Positions 26,844 through 35,434 of a DNA stretch of 42,092 bases are shown here, in pieces (positions within the stretch are counted from its first letter, which is position 1; every line of letters begins with the position of its first letter). The notes beneath the pieces were generated by a model. The model was not told the DNA's origin. It worked only from the letters and a program-made list of their open reading frames with translations, and did no database searches. Origin of the DNA: Maricaulis sp. GTDB lineage: Bacteria; Pseudomonadota; Alphaproteobacteria; Caulobacterales; Maricaulaceae. Position numbers and translations under genes: made by a program. Location: NCBI GenBank assembly GCA_017643585.1, contig JAEPND010000017.1, forward strand, positions 1 to 42,092. The letters run 5' to 3'.

Positions 26844-27328
26844 GCAAAACGCTCCTTGAGGCGGGCTTCAATCCGCGCCGGGACAAAAGACGAGATATCG
26901 CCGCCCAGGGCCGCGATTTCCTTGACGAGACGCGAGGCGATGGCCTGGTGACGCGGATCGGCCATCAGGAACACGGTCTCGATCTCGTCATTCAGCTGCT
27001 GATTCATCGCAACCATCTGGAATTCATATTCAAAATCGGAAACCGCCCGCAGGCCACGGACGATGGACTGGGCGCCCACCTGCTCGGCAAAATGCATCAG
27101 CAATCCGTCAAACGGGCGCACTTCGATTTCCGCGGCCTCGGCGAGGTGCGAGACTTCTTCCTCGACGATCCGGACCCGCTCCTCCAGCGAGAAGAGCGGT
27201 TTCTTGGCCTCGTTGATCGCCACACCGATGATCAGCTTGTCGACCAGTTTCACCGCCCGCCCGATGATATCGAGATGGCCATTGGTCAGCGGGTCGAAAG
27301 TGCCCGGGTAGAGCGCGGTGCGCGGCAT
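26840..27328 (-). CDS. coaD: Phosphopantetheine adenylyltransferase
   Basis: CoaD transfers AMP from ATP to 4'-phosphopantetheine to form dephospho-CoA, the penultimate step of coenzyme A synthesis. The 162-residue length fits the family. The nucleotide-binding TxxH motif lies in YPGTFDPLTNGHLDII, and VRGLRAVSDFEYEFQM and ISSFVPARIE are typical. I use the ATG at 27328, since the longer frame upstream has no homologous sequence. It lies downstream of gyrA on the same strand and overlaps the following cyclophilin gene by four bases. Confidence 0.95.
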   Translation of the reverse strand: MPRTALYPGTFDPLTNGHLDIIGRAVKLVDKLIIGVAINEAKKPLFSLEERVRIVEEEVSHLAEAAEIEVRPFDGLLMHFAEQVGAQSIVRGLRAVSDFEYEFQMVAMNQQLNDEIETVFLMADPRHQAIASRLVKEIAALGGDISSFVPARIEARLKERFA

Positions 27329-27446
27329 GGAAGGCCCGTCCGTATTGCTGATACCGCTGAATGACGGGATGACCCGCCCGGTATCCAAAAATCAGGCGAT
27401 ATCTGTTGCAGATGCAGGCTTGAAGATCAACGGCTTGATGTGTGTG

Positions 27447-27470
27447 GGCGCGGGAGATCAATCCCGCGCC
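27447..27470. terminator. Hairpin downstream of gyrA
   Basis: GGCGCGGGA (27447-27455) and TCCCGCGCC (27462-27470) form a perfect nine-base stem with a six-base loop, starting eight bases after the gyrA stop. There is no T-tract on the gyrA side, so it is either an imperfect terminator or a stem that protects the 3' end. Confidence 0.5.
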
Positions 27471-27477
27471 TCGCACA

Positions 27478-30279
27478 CTATTCGCCCTGCGAAGCCTCGC
27501 CGCCCGCATCACCAGAGGCTTCCGGAGCCTCCCCTTCGGTGGCGCCGTCTGCGTCTGCTGCCTCGTCATCTCCGGCATCTTCGATACGCACCACGGCCAC
27601 GACCTGTTCCTCGCCATTCAGGCGGATCAGGCGGACACCGCGGGTCGAACGACCGGCGATACGCACCCCGTCGATCGGGAAGCGGATCAGCTGGCCACCA
27701 TCGGTAACGGCCATGATCTGGTCGGCATCCTCGACCGGGAAGCTGGCGGCCAGCATGGCGCCGCGGGACAGGTCCTGCGCAGCGACACCCTGATTGCCCC
27801 GTCCCATGACACGGTAGTCATAGGCCGATGAACGCTTGCCCATGCCGTCCGCACCAACCGTCAGCAGGAATTGCTCGGCCGCACCCAGCTCGGCGATGCG
27901 TTCCGGCGTCAGAGCCGCCTCATCCCCCTCCTCGGCCGGTTCCGTCGTCGGCAAATCAGCCTCGTCATCGCCCAGCGCACGGCGCATGGCGGTGGCGTGT
28001 TTCATGTAGGCGCGGGCCTCGGCCGGCGTCACATCCACATGACGCAGGATGGCCATGGAGATGAGATTGTCATCGGCCCCCATGCGGATACCGCGAACAC
28101 CGATGGAGTTACGGCCGGCAAAGACACGCACATCGGTGACCGGGAAGCGGATGGCGCGACCGCGGTCAGAGACCAGGAAGACATCATCCTGTTCGGTACA
28201 GAGGCGGACATCGATAATGCGCTCCTCCTCACCTTCCAGCTTCATGGCAATCTTGCCATTACGGTTGACCTGGACGAAGTCGGACAGCTTGTTGCGACGC
28301 ACCGTACCGGACTTGGTCGCGAACATGACGTTGAGATCGGCCCAGGTGCTTTCATCCTCCGGCAGCGCCATGATCGAGGTGATGGTCTCACCCTGGTCCA
28401 GCGGCAGGAGGTTCACCAGGGCCTTGCCCTTGGTGTTCGGCGCGCCAAGCGGCAGGCGCCAGGTCTTGGTCTTGTAGACCATGCCCTTGTTGGAGAAGAA
28501 CAGGAGCGGTGCGTGGGTCGAGGCCACGAACAGGGTCGAGATGAAATCCTCGTCCTTGGTCGCCATGCCGGCGCGGCCCTTGCCGCCCCGACGCTGGGCC
28601 CGATAGTCGGAGAGCGCCGTACGCTTGGCGTAACCGCCATGCGTCACGGTGACGACCATTTCCTCGCGCGGGATGAGATCCTCGTCCTCGAAGTCGAGGC
28701 CACCATCCATGAATTCGGAGCGGCGCGGCGTCGCGTAATTCTCGCGGACTTCCAGCATTTCCGAGCGGATGATGTCGAGCACGCGGGCACGCGAACGCAG
28801 GATATCGAGCAGGTCCTCGATCTCCTCGGCCAGCGTCTTGGCTTCATTGCCCAGCTCGTCGCGACCCAGACCGGTCAGGCGGTTGAGGCGCAGTTCGAGA
28901 ATGGCGCGGGCCTGTTCCTCGGTGAGGCGCAGCGTGCCGTTCGAGGTCAGCATGGAGCGCGGATCCGCGACCAATTCAACCAGCGGCGCGACATCGGCGG
29001 CCGGCCACTCACGGGCCATCAACTGCTCGCGTGCTTCCGTCGGGTTCGGCGCATTGCGGATCAGGGCGATGACCTCGTCGATATTGGCGACAGCCAGGGC
29101 CAGGCCAATGATGACGTGTGCACGGTCGCGGGCCTTGTTCAGCTCGAACTTGGCGCGACGGGCAACCACTTCCTCGCGGAAACGCAGGAAGACCTTGATG
29201 ATCTCACGCGCGCCCAGCAATTGCGGGCGACCATCGACAAGCGACAGCATGTTGGCGCCGAAACTCGTCTGCATGGAGGACCAGCGGAAGAGCTGGTTCA
29301 GGACGACATCGCCGTTGGCATCCCGCTTGAGCTCGATGACAACACGGATACCGGAATGGTCACTTTCGTCGCGCAGGTCGGCAATGCCCTCGATCTTCTT
29401 GTCGCGGACCAGTTCCGCGATTTTCTCGATCATCGTCGCCTTGTTCACCTGGTAGGGAATTTCCGTGACGATGATGGCCTGGCGACCGCTGCGGACCTCT
29501 TCGAAATCGGTCTTGGCGCGCATGACGATGGAGCCCCGGCCGGTCTGGATGGCGCTGCGCGCACCGGCGCGGCCAAGGATCAGGCCACCGGTCGGGAAGT
29601 CCGGTCCCGGCAGGATGTCGAGGAATTCCTCTTCCGACAGGTCCGGATTGTCCAACAGGGCCAGCGAGGCGTCGATCACCTCACCGGGATTGTGCGGCGG
29701 GATATTCGTTGCCATGCCCACGGCGATACCATTGGCCCCATTGACCAGAAGGTTCGGGAAACGGGCCGGCAGGACGGTCGGTTCCTGGCGCTCGGCGGAA
29801 TAGTTCTCGACGAAATCCACCGTGTCCTTGTCGATATCGGCCAGCAGCGACTGCGCGACCTTTTCCATCCGGCTCTCGGTGTAACGATAGGCGGCCGGCG
29901 GGTCACCATCGATGGAACCGAAATTGCCCTGGCCGTCGATCAACGGCACGCGCATGGACCAGTCCTGCGCCAGGCGCACCAGCGCGTCATAGACGGCCTG
30001 GTCACCGTGCGGGTGATAACGACCCATGACGTCACCGACGGCAGTCGCACACTTGCGATAGGCTTTTTCGTGCGTCTGACCGTTCTCGTGCATCGTGTAG
30101 AGGATCCGGCGGTGGACCGGCTTGAGACCGTCACGCGAATCCGGAATGGCGCGGCTGACGATCACGCTCATGGCGTAATCGAGATAGGAGCGGCGCATCT
30201 CCTCTTCGATGGCGATATTGCCTACACCTTCCGGAAGGCCAGAATCAGATGCTGTCAGGTCGTCGTCGTGATCGCTCAA
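27478..30279 (-). CDS. gyrA: DNA gyrase subunit A
   Basis: GyrA is the breakage-reunion subunit of DNA gyrase. The 933-residue protein has the catalytic Tyr133 in [19 protein letters not shown] at 89-100, the C-terminal beta-pinwheel and a GyrA box QRRGGKG, which separates it from ParC. The position equal to E. coli Ser83 is Gln94, while the position equal to Asp87 is Asp98. A negatively charged insertion ([18 protein letters not shown]) lies in the pinwheel and a long acidic Ala/Glu/Asp tail ends the protein. The start is TTG at 30279, with GAAAGAG seven bases upstream. coaD follows. Confidence 0.97.
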   Translation of the reverse strand: MSDHDDDLTASDSGLPEGVGNIAIEEEMRRSYLDYAMSVIVSRAIPDSRDGLKPVHRRILYTMHENGQTHEKAYRKCATAVGDVMGRYHPHGDQAVYDALVRLAQDWSMRVPLIDGQGNFGSIDGDPPAAYRYTESRMEKVAQSLLADIDKDTVDFVENYSAERQEPTVLPARFPNLLVNGANGIAVGMATNIPPHNPGEVIDASLALLDNPDLSEEEFLDILPGPDFPTGGLILGRAGARSAIQTGRGSIVMRAKTDFEEVRSGRQAIIVTEIPYQVNKATMIEKIAELVRDKKIEGIADLRDESDHSGIRVVIELKRDANGDVVLNQLFRWSSMQTSFGANMLSLVDGRPQLLGAREIIKVFLRFREEVVARRAKFELNKARDRAHVIIGLALAVANIDEVIALIRNAPNPTEAREQLMAREWPAADVAPLVELVADPRSMLTSNGTLRLTEEQARAILELRLNRLTGLGRDELGNEAKTLAEEIEDLLDILRSRARVLDIIRSEMLEVRENYATPRRSEFMDGGLDFEDEDLIPREEMVVTVTHGGYAKRTALSDYRAQRRGGKGRAGMATKDEDFISTLFVASTHAPLLFFSNKGMVYKTKTWRLPLGAPNTKGKALVNLLPLDQGETITSIMALPEDESTWADLNVMFATKSGTVRRNKLSDFVQVNRNGKIAMKLEGEEERIIDVRLCTEQDDVFLVSDRGRAIRFPVTDVRVFAGRNSIGVRGIRMGADDNLISMAILRHVDVTPAEARAYMKHATAMRRALGDDEADLPTTEPAEEGDEAALTPERIAELGAAEQFLLTVGADGMGKRSSAYDYRVMGRGNQGVAAQDLSRGAMLAASFPVEDADQIMAVTDGGQLIRFPIDGVRIAGRSTRGVRLIRLNGEEQVVAVVRIEDAGDDEAADADGATEGEAPEASGDAGGEASQGE

Positions 30280-30511
30280 AGCGGGTCTCTTTCATTGATG
30301 CCGAACGAGCCGGAAAGGCCTGTCCTACAAGGAATTCGCCGCCCGTTTCTCGCGCATGCGTACGCGCGCGTGAATCAGGCGGTCTGTCTGTCACCAAGTC
30401 TTAACAATTGGCGTGATTCCAAGCAAATGCGCGCTGCCGTTCATGCCTGACCAATTCGTGAGACACGACAGGCAGAATCTCCGCTAGGCTTGGTTCAAAG
30501 TGGAGGAGCGG

Positions 30512-31585
30512 ATGATGGTGTTTTCCAGACGGACTTTCATGCTCGGCGCGGCGGGCACCGTTGCGACGATGGCGAGTGGCAACGCTGAGGCGAACACCGC
30601 TCGATGCGTCATCGGCCAACAGCGTAATCGTCCACACCCCCAGATCTGGGAAAACCACTCCCAACTTCCGATTGCCATTCAAGAGATCTATGCGGCGGCA
30701 TTGGATGACAATATTTATCTCGCGGGCGGTCTATATTCAGGAGATGAAGGATTGGGTGTATCAGATCGGGTATTCAAATGGCCCGACTTCGACCCATTGT
30801 GCGATTTTGAAATATGGCACGAACTCGCCGCCCTCCCCGAGCCGCGTCACCACCCCAATCTCGTCGGTCACGGCGATGCGCTCTACGCTTTCGGAGGATT
30901 CCGTGCCGGCAATGGCGGGGCTTGGAACATGCTGGCCAACACAACGCGTTATGATCCGGCCAGCGACAGCTGGGACGAACGCGCGCCCATGCCGCTGCCC
31001 TATGGCGAGACCGTCGCCATGAGCCTGGGCGATCACATCCATGTCGCCACCGGTCGTCAGCCCAATGCTTCGGCCAATGCGAACTGGAATGATCATGGCG
31101 ATCGCGGCGTGCACTATGTCTATGACCCGGCATCTGACAGCTGGGACACCGCCGCCCCCAATCCGAACCCGCGCAATTCCGCCGCTGGCGGCGTCATTGA
31201 CGGGCGTTTGCATGTGGTCGGGGGCCGTATGGTCAATGACGGCAATCGCGCTCACCACGAGGCCTATGATCCCGTCGAGGACCGCTGGCATGAACTTGCG
31301 CCGCTGCCCCAGGGCCAGGCCGGGCTGTGCGCGGCCGTGCACGGCGGCAAGCTCTATGCGATGGGCGGGGAGTATTTCGCCAATGGCGGCGGTGTTTATC
31401 CCGAGTGCTGGATCTATGACCCGCAGACCGACAGCTGGGAGGCCGGCCCGGGCATGCTGACCCCGCGCCACGGTCTGGGCGCGGTGACAATTGGAGACGG
31501 TATCGTTATCATTGGCGGGGCAACACAGGCCGGAGGCAATGGCACCTCCGACCTGGTTGAAGTGCTCTATCCCGAGCGGATCTAG
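30512..31585 (+). CDS. Kelch-repeat protein with a twin-arginine signal
   Basis: This exported protein of about 357 residues has a Tat-type start, FSRRTFMLGAAG, followed by a hydrophobic region, and then six kelch-like blades. Repeats of the type YDPxxDSW (YDPASDSWDERAPM, YDPASDSWDTAAPN, YDPVEDRWHELAPL, YDPQTDSWEAGPGM) and paired glycines predict a beta-propeller. The ATGs at 30512 and 30515 follow GGAGGAG. Function and ligand are unknown; related propellers bind sugars or other proteins. Its stop shares CTAG with that of the convergent EF-hand gene. Confidence 0.85.
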   Translation: MMVFSRRTFMLGAAGTVATMASGNAEANTARCVIGQQRNRPHPQIWENHSQLPIAIQEIYAAALDDNIYLAGGLYSGDEGLGVSDRVFKWPDFDPLCDFEIWHELAALPEPRHHPNLVGHGDALYAFGGFRAGNGGAWNMLANTTRYDPASDSWDERAPMPLPYGETVAMSLGDHIHVATGRQPNASANANWNDHGDRGVHYVYDPASDSWDTAAPNPNPRNSAAGGVIDGRLHVVGGRMVNDGNRAHHEAYDPVEDRWHELAPLPQGQAGLCAAVHGGKLYAMGGEYFANGGGVYPECWIYDPQTDSWEAGPGMLTPRHGLGAVTIGDGIVIIGGATQAGGNGTSDLVEVLYPERI

Positions 31586-32199
31586 ACGCGATCGTAGGAC
31601 ATGAATTCCTGGCGGCTGATCCAGCTGTCGGAATTGGTGTCCATATCGTCAAAGATCGCCCGGATGCTCAGCGTCGCGCCTTCCTGGGCGCTGTCCAGGG
31701 CACGGGCAATCATGCGCTCGAAGTCAACGGACAGGACCTGTTCCTGGATCAGGGCGCTCTGCGATGTCAGCGACGCCCGGGCCGAGGTCGTGACCTCCTC
31801 GATCATCGCTTCTGTCAGCTGACCATCGGCGGTCAGGCCGGCGAATTCGTACAGGGACGAGATCGCGAAACGGCCATCACCGTCCGCATCGAGCTGGGCG
31901 AACATGGCTTGTGGATCATTGCGATCACCGATCGCGGACTGGGTGGGCAGGAAAGTGCTGGCCGCGAGGCTGGCGGAGAGTACGGCTACCAGGGAAAAAC
32001 TCATGACGGGTTCCTTGTTTGGCATGGACATGGTGGCCCAGACCCGCCGGCGTGGCTTCACGGGATATGCCTCGACGAAATCGCGAATGACCTCGCTGGC
32101 AGTCAGCCCCTTGTCCTTGCAGGCTTGCATGAAGTCCTGCTTGGCCTGATGGCCCAGGCGGACCTCCAGGCTCTCGGAGCGTTTTTCTCGTCGTGTCAT
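31582..32199 (-). CDS. RHH-like and EF-hand protein with a membrane or signal segment between them
   Basis: The 205-residue frame joins a ribbon-helix-helix-like segment (residues 9-45, SESLEVRLGHQAKQDF... and GLTASEVIRDFVEA), a basic stretch (PRRR, 49-52), a hydrophobic segment (66-85) and two EF-hand loops (DADGDGRFAISS at 104-115, which lacks the usual last Glu, and DTNSDSWISRQE at 187-198). ATG at 32199 gives the whole protein. A second ATG at 32004 (Met66) has AAGGA just upstream and would give an exported calcium-binding protein of 140 residues with a signal peptide. Which start is used cannot be told from sequence. Confidence 0.65.
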   Translation of the reverse strand: MTRREKRSESLEVRLGHQAKQDFMQACKDKGLTASEVIRDFVEAYPVKPRRRVWATMSMPNKEPVMSFSLVAVLSASLAASTFLPTQSAIGDRNDPQAMFAQLDADGDGRFAISSLYEFAGLTADGQLTEAMIEEVTTSARASLTSQSALIQEQVLSVDFERMIARALDSAQEGATLSIRAIFDDMDTNSDSWISRQEFMSYDRV

Positions 32200-32433
32200 A
32201 TCCAGTGTCACCGCACGCTTGTTTCACCAGTGGGCAGGACCGTCACAAAGACTTCCCGCCGCACCGTCGCAGATAAACAAAATAGACGTCCCGAAGCAGC
32301 AAATTTCCTGTCCGGACACTGAATTCCCTGTAATGACAGGCGCATTCGGGCCGCCACTCACAAACATATGCATTTGCCAGCCCGCTCAACATCTCTAGAA
32401 AGGCCTCAATTGGACGATCATTCGAGGGAACAC

Positions 32434-33717
32434 ATGTCTGTCCGTACACTTGCAACACCCCTAATTCTGGGCGTGACCAGCATGCTTGCTGGCTGTGCCA
32501 GTCTGGAAACGCCGGTCGCTGAAGCGCCTGCCGAGGATCCGATTGTCCTGATGATTGGCCTCGATGGTCTGCGCTATGACGCCATCGATCGACACGCGGC
32601 ACCCAATCTGAGCGCCCTCGCCGCGCGCGGAACCCGTCCGCAGAGCATGTATCCGGTGATGCCGTCCAAGACGTTCGTGAACTTCTATTCGATTGCCACC
32701 GGTCTTTACCCGGAAAACCACGGCATGCTGTCCAACGCGCCTTATGACCGCGAGGCAGACATCATGTTCTCCAACCGCAATGGTGATGCGCAGAACCCGT
32801 TCTGGTGGTCCGGCGAGCCGATCTGGCAAACGGCCGAAAACCAGGGCCTGCGGGCCCACGTCATGTTCTGGCTGGGATCGGAGGTCGAGGGGCAGCGTCC
32901 GACGGTCTGGCACCCCTATGAACACAACAAGCCGTATGAAGACCGCGTCGAGGAGGTCCTCGCCTGGTTCGATGCCCCCGCGGATGGTCAGCCGGACTTT
33001 GCCGCGGTCTATTTCGACCATGTCGACAGTGTCATCCACCGCTCGGGCCCCTTCACCGAGGAAGAGGGCGAGGCCGTCGCCCGGGTCGACAGCCTGGTCG
33101 GCGCCCTGGTCGACGGGCTGGAAGCCCGCGGCCTGCTGGAGCGCACGAATATCTTCATCGTCTCCGATCACGGCATGGCCCCCACCTCCACCGACCGGGT
33201 CATCATGCTGGACGAGCTGGCCGATCTGAGCGGTCTTTACATGCCGGACTTCCTGGGCCCGTTTGGCGCGGGACTGGAGCCCTATGCCCACACCTATGGC
33301 GACGAGGCCGTCGTCGAGCGCGTCTACAATGCGCTCAACGGGGCCCACGAACATCTCAGCGTCTATCGTCGCCAGGACGTGCCGGCGCACTATCATATCG
33401 ACCATCCGACGCGCGGCCCCGACCTGTTCATTGTCGGCGATCCTGGATGGCATGTCTCCCTGTCCTCGGCCAATCTGGACAACCCATATCTGGCCGGTCT
33501 CCAGGGCAATCACGGCTTTGACAATTATTCCGAGGAGATGGGCGCAACCTTCATCGGCGCCGGCCCGATCTTCCCGGCCGGTGCGCGTCCGGACAGCTTC
33601 GAGAACGTCAATGTCTATGGCCTGATCGCCTGCGCCCTGGGCATCGAGCCTGCCGCGACCGATGGCGATCCGGCAGAGGTGGCGCGGATTTCCGGCGGGC
33701 GCTGTCCGGCGGAGTAG
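32434..33717 (+). CDS. Ectonucleotide pyrophosphatase/phosphodiesterase family lipoprotein
   Basis: This 427-residue protein is an alkaline-phosphatase-fold phosphodiesterase of the NPP family. The metal and nucleophile residues can be seen: Asp44 in LMIGLDGLRYD, the nucleophile Thr80 in MPSKTFVNFYS, DHVDSVIHRSG, VSDHGMAP and GNHGFDN. The N-terminus has a LAGC lipobox with Cys21, so it is a lipoprotein on the outer face of a membrane. The ATG has GAGGGA upstream. Likely substrates are nucleotides or phosphodiester lipids, but specificity is not visible. Confidence 0.92.
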   Translation: MSVRTLATPLILGVTSMLAGCASLETPVAEAPAEDPIVLMIGLDGLRYDAIDRHAAPNLSALAARGTRPQSMYPVMPSKTFVNFYSIATGLYPENHGMLSNAPYDREADIMFSNRNGDAQNPFWWSGEPIWQTAENQGLRAHVMFWLGSEVEGQRPTVWHPYEHNKPYEDRVEEVLAWFDAPADGQPDFAAVYFDHVDSVIHRSGPFTEEEGEAVARVDSLVGALVDGLEARGLLERTNIFIVSDHGMAPTSTDRVIMLDELADLSGLYMPDFLGPFGAGLEPYAHTYGDEAVVERVYNALNGAHEHLSVYRRQDVPAHYHIDHPTRGPDLFIVGDPGWHVSLSSANLDNPYLAGLQGNHGFDNYSEEMGATFIGAGPIFPAGARPDSFENVNVYGLIACALGIEPAATDGDPAEVARISGGRCPAE

Positions 33718-33761
33718 ATTGGCGGAAACAGAGGACGCGCGTTGGGCTTACCAGATTGCGG

Positions 33762-34841
33762 CTATTCACCGGCGTCTTGAGGCCATGTGAAGGTGCGGGC
33801 TTGTCCGGGCTGTGCGCGGATGACGCCGTCTTCGAAAACTGGCGCGAACTCCATATCTCTCGTGTAAGATGAGACAGCATCCGCGAAAACCGGTTGGGGG
33901 CATCGCTCCGTACGTATGTTCGAAGGATACCCGGCGACATCCACGTCATAGCGCACCGTGCATTCGCCTAGCTCGGCGTCGCGGTAGTTGGCCGGCAAAT
34001 ATGAGATCAGATAGCCGTGTCGTGTCGGTTGTCCCTGTAAAAACGCCTGACCGTCGACCTGTGCCCGACGGCGCAAAAGAGTTTCAAGCTGCGCTCCCCA
34101 AAGCGAAGCCGACGCCAGATCATCCTGCGCACTGAAATAGAGTACCAGCTGGCGCAGAAAAAGCGCGTTGCTTTCACCCAAAGCGCCATCAGTAACGGCG
34201 ATCCACTCCGCGCGCTCCTCCTCGCCCGGAAGCTGTTCCAGCACGTCCCTGATCCGCCACAGGAAACCCCAGTAGGAGGAAGGGTTTTCCGAACTCGCAT
34301 CGAGCAAGTCTCTCCAAAGGCTCAAGCCATCGCGTGATCGCCCCGAAGCGACATAGGCCATGACCTGCCAGTATTCGTGGCGCCCCCCCCGGCTCAATGG
34401 GCGGTTCAGTTCGCCACGAAAACGATCCGTCCATAACGCGGCCTCCAAATACCGCTCGGCACGAACAAGGTGGCGGATGAGAGTTGGCTCCATTAAATTG
34501 CGGTAGATCGACGATTCCTCCCACAAGGGGATAGAGGCAGCCAGGTCATCCGCTGCCTCGCTGAAGCTTTCGAGCTGTGCATGGGCGGAAGCTCTTGCAC
34601 TCAACAAGCTTCCAAGTTCCGCAGATTGAAATCTTGCGCTTTCAATTGCTGCATTCAGGACCCGTATCCTCAGCTCCGGTTCGTCCCGGTGATGTGAGTT
34701 AACGGCGAGTGACAGCTCGAACCCGCTATCTGCTAACGCCACGTAGGCTTCAATCTGCTCGTCGGTTTGAGCTTCCGCAACGACGGCGCAGGCAAGTGGC
34801 GCGAGCAGCGATTGAAGGACGATAAGGACAAACCTGAACAT
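33762..34841 (-). CDS. Exported protein with TonB-like C-terminal domain, unknown function
   Basis: The 359-residue protein begins with a signal peptide (about residues 1-24, ending VVAEA). The middle is helical and TPR-like in composition, without clear repeat motifs (SARASAHAQLESFSEAADDL). The C-terminal 75 residues resemble the TonB C-terminal fold: GECTVRYDVDVAGYPSNIRT then MEFAPVF. It has no energy-coupling membrane helix, so it is unlikely to be an orthodox TonB. AGGA lies five bases before the ATG. It converges with the phosphodiesterase gene. Confidence 0.68.
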   Translation of the reverse strand: MFRFVLIVLQSLLAPLACAVVAEAQTDEQIEAYVALADSGFELSLAVNSHHRDEPELRIRVLNAAIESARFQSAELGSLLSARASAHAQLESFSEAADDLAASIPLWEESSIYRNLMEPTLIRHLVRAERYLEAALWTDRFRGELNRPLSRGGRHEYWQVMAYVASGRSRDGLSLWRDLLDASSENPSSYWGFLWRIRDVLEQLPGEEERAEWIAVTDGALGESNALFLRQLVLYFSAQDDLASASLWGAQLETLLRRRAQVDGQAFLQGQPTRHGYLISYLPANYRDAELGECTVRYDVDVAGYPSNIRTERCPQPVFADAVSSYTRDMEFAPVFEDGVIRAQPGQARTFTWPQDAGE

Positions 34842-34963
34842 CGGTATCCTGGAGTGTTGGGTTTACGGATACTGCGAGGGCATCCACTTTCGGCGGAATG
34901 GAAACTCCACCACTTCGTTAGAAACGTGATACGGGCGAGAGGCTAACCCAAACTTGTACTCGA

Positions 34964-35434
34964 TCAAAACACCGGCTTGTTGATCATCAGTACGAAAATG
35001 CCGATCAGCGCCGTGAAGGCCGGCCAGCCGAGCCAGAACCAGTAGCGCATCAGCGTGTGCGTGGCGTCAGGAATGGCGCCGCCCTCACCCACCTCGGCGA
35101 GCTGGTTGCGTACGCGCAGCTGGATCCACACCACCGGCAGCCAGCAGATCCCGATCAGGACATACAGCGCATAACTGGCCAGCAGCCAGGGTTCGAACAG
35201 GCTGTATCCCGCGCTCATCGCCAGCATGACGCCGGAGACGGGCTGGACGATGACGGCGGTCGTCGTGAAGAGGAAATCGGCCGTAACGGTGAACCGCGCC
35301 GCGAAATAGAACTCGCTCAGCTTGCCCGTTCGCCAGCCGGTCAGCATGAAATAGGCAATCACGGCGCCACCGCCGAACAGGACGCCGGAGGAGAGGATGT
35401 GGACCAGGCGAATGAGCGGATAGAGCTCGTTCAT
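34964..35434 (-). CDS. DUF2269 family integral membrane protein
   Basis: The 156-residue protein has four predicted membrane helices (about residues 8-30, 50-72, 82-104 and 128-152) and the N-terminal pattern LIRLVHILSSGVLFGGG typical of DUF2269. No activity is known. The ATG overlaps the stop of the upstream SDR-DoxX gene as ATGA, so the two are probably translated together. Confidence 0.8.
   Translation of the reverse strand: MNELYPLIRLVHILSSGVLFGGGAVIAYFMLTGWRTGKLSEFYFAARFTVTADFLFTTTAVIVQPVSGVMLAMSAGYSLFEPWLLASYALYVLIGICWLPVVWIQLRVRNQLAEVGEGGAIPDATHTLMRYWFWLGWPAFTALIGIFVLMINKPVF

Noticed and set aside
27447-27470. Strong Rho-independent terminator of gyrA
   Set aside because: The stem is perfect but no T-tract follows; listed only as a hairpin of moderate confidence.
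27871-30450. 859-residue open frame on the plus strand
   Set aside because: It lies entirely over gyrA on the other strand. The frame is kept open by GC-rich codon bias and shows no domain, whereas gyrA is certain.
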